Source of the DNA: Gammaproteobacteria bacterium
GTDB lineage: Bacteria; Pseudomonadota; Gammaproteobacteria; SZUA-229
Reading direction: 5' to 3'
Length of the DNA stretch: 8,057 nt
Assembly (NCBI GenBank): GCA_030641945.1
Contig: DAOWLL010000058.1
Location: 1-8,057, forward strand
Shown: positions 6,271 to 8,057 of the stretch, piece by piece
Numbering within the stretch: position 1 is the first letter of the stretch
Layout of the letters: every line of letters begins with the position of its first letter
Position numbers and translations under genes: made by a program
Notes under the pieces: model-generated
What the model saw: only the letters and a program-made list of their open reading frames with translations
The model's database searches: none
What the model was told of the DNA's origin: nothing

Positions 6271-6296
6271 ACCCGTGGAGCAGATGCTCCACGGGT
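6271..6296 (-). terminator. Perfect 11-bp hairpin just after nirS
   Basis: The arms ACCCGTGGAGC (6271-6281) and GCTCCACGGGT (6286-6296) are perfect inverted copies around the 4-nt loop AGAT. It begins 14 nt after the nirS stop. GC content and position fit a transcription terminator, but the following bases on the minus strand (ATTCTCATACC) are not a proper T-run. It may therefore end only part of the transcripts, or protect the 3' end of the nirS mRNA. Confidence 0.6.
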
Positions 6297-6310
6297 GGTC
6301 ATCAATGATG

Positions 6311-8056
<1,746 letters not shown>

Positions 8057-8057
8057 C

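Larger units (their letters stand above)
6034..6310. other. Intergenic region between nirS and nirE
   Basis: This is the only substantial gap between the minus-strand genes. Going from nirS towards nirE it holds the strong hairpin at 6271-6296; a weaker 6-bp hairpin at 6221-6226/6238-6243; an AT-rich stretch with the palindrome TTAAT-TAC-ATTAA (6195-6207); an inverted repeat AAGCTA/TAGCTT (6145-6150/6159-6164) touching the edge of the FNR/DNR-type box; the box itself (6133-6146); and an A-rich leader before nirE. I see no coding gene on either strand. Confidence 0.7.

Overview
The window looks like part of a gammaproteobacterial (or closely related proteobacterial) chromosome of moderate GC from a facultative denitrifier. 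Two things point that way: the C-terminal part of a typical proteobacterial ribosomal protein L20 at the left edge, and a complete cytochrome cd1 nitrite reductase gene with its heme d1 biosynthesis operon filling the rest. The species cannot be fixed from the sequence alone.

Layout. 1-219 (+) is the 3' end of rplT, followed by a good intrinsic terminator (273-301). The 309-base stretch 220-528 has no credible gene. It holds that terminator, two small hairpins and a striking nested palindrome of about 100 bp (379-478), built from 8-nt CTCTGCGT-like units, which looks like a dispersed intergenic repeat. From 529 to the right edge everything is on the minus strand. In transcription order this is nirS (8050-6311), a 277-bp intergenic region with a strong hairpin behind nirS and an FNR/DNR-type box in front of the next gene, then the tight seven-gene run nirE, nirC, nirF, nirG, nirH, nirDL (a fusion) and nirJ (6033-529). 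Neighbouring genes in the run overlap or lie 2-3 nt apart, so it reads as one translationally coupled operon.

How the genes work together. NirE methylates uroporphyrinogen III to precorrin-2, which is oxidised and loaded with iron to siroheme by enzymes not in the window. The NirDL/NirG/NirH siroheme decarboxylases make 12,18-didecarboxysiroheme, and the radical SAM enzyme NirJ replaces the two propionates with oxo groups. Periplasmic NirF introduces the acrylate double bond, giving heme d1, and NirC is a small periplasmic c-type cytochrome. Heme d1 is inserted into NirS, which reduces nitrite to nitric oxide. Genes often found in such clusters but absent here are nirN, nirM, nirQ, the nor genes and a dnr regulator; they may lie beyond the right edge.

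The pathway itself is well known and I do not see a wholly new system. The points worth a second look are the F-G-H-DL-J order with D and L fused, the separate FNR/DNR-type promoter for the biosynthesis operon, the abutment of the nir cluster on rplT where pheST is usually found, and the nested palindromic repeat.
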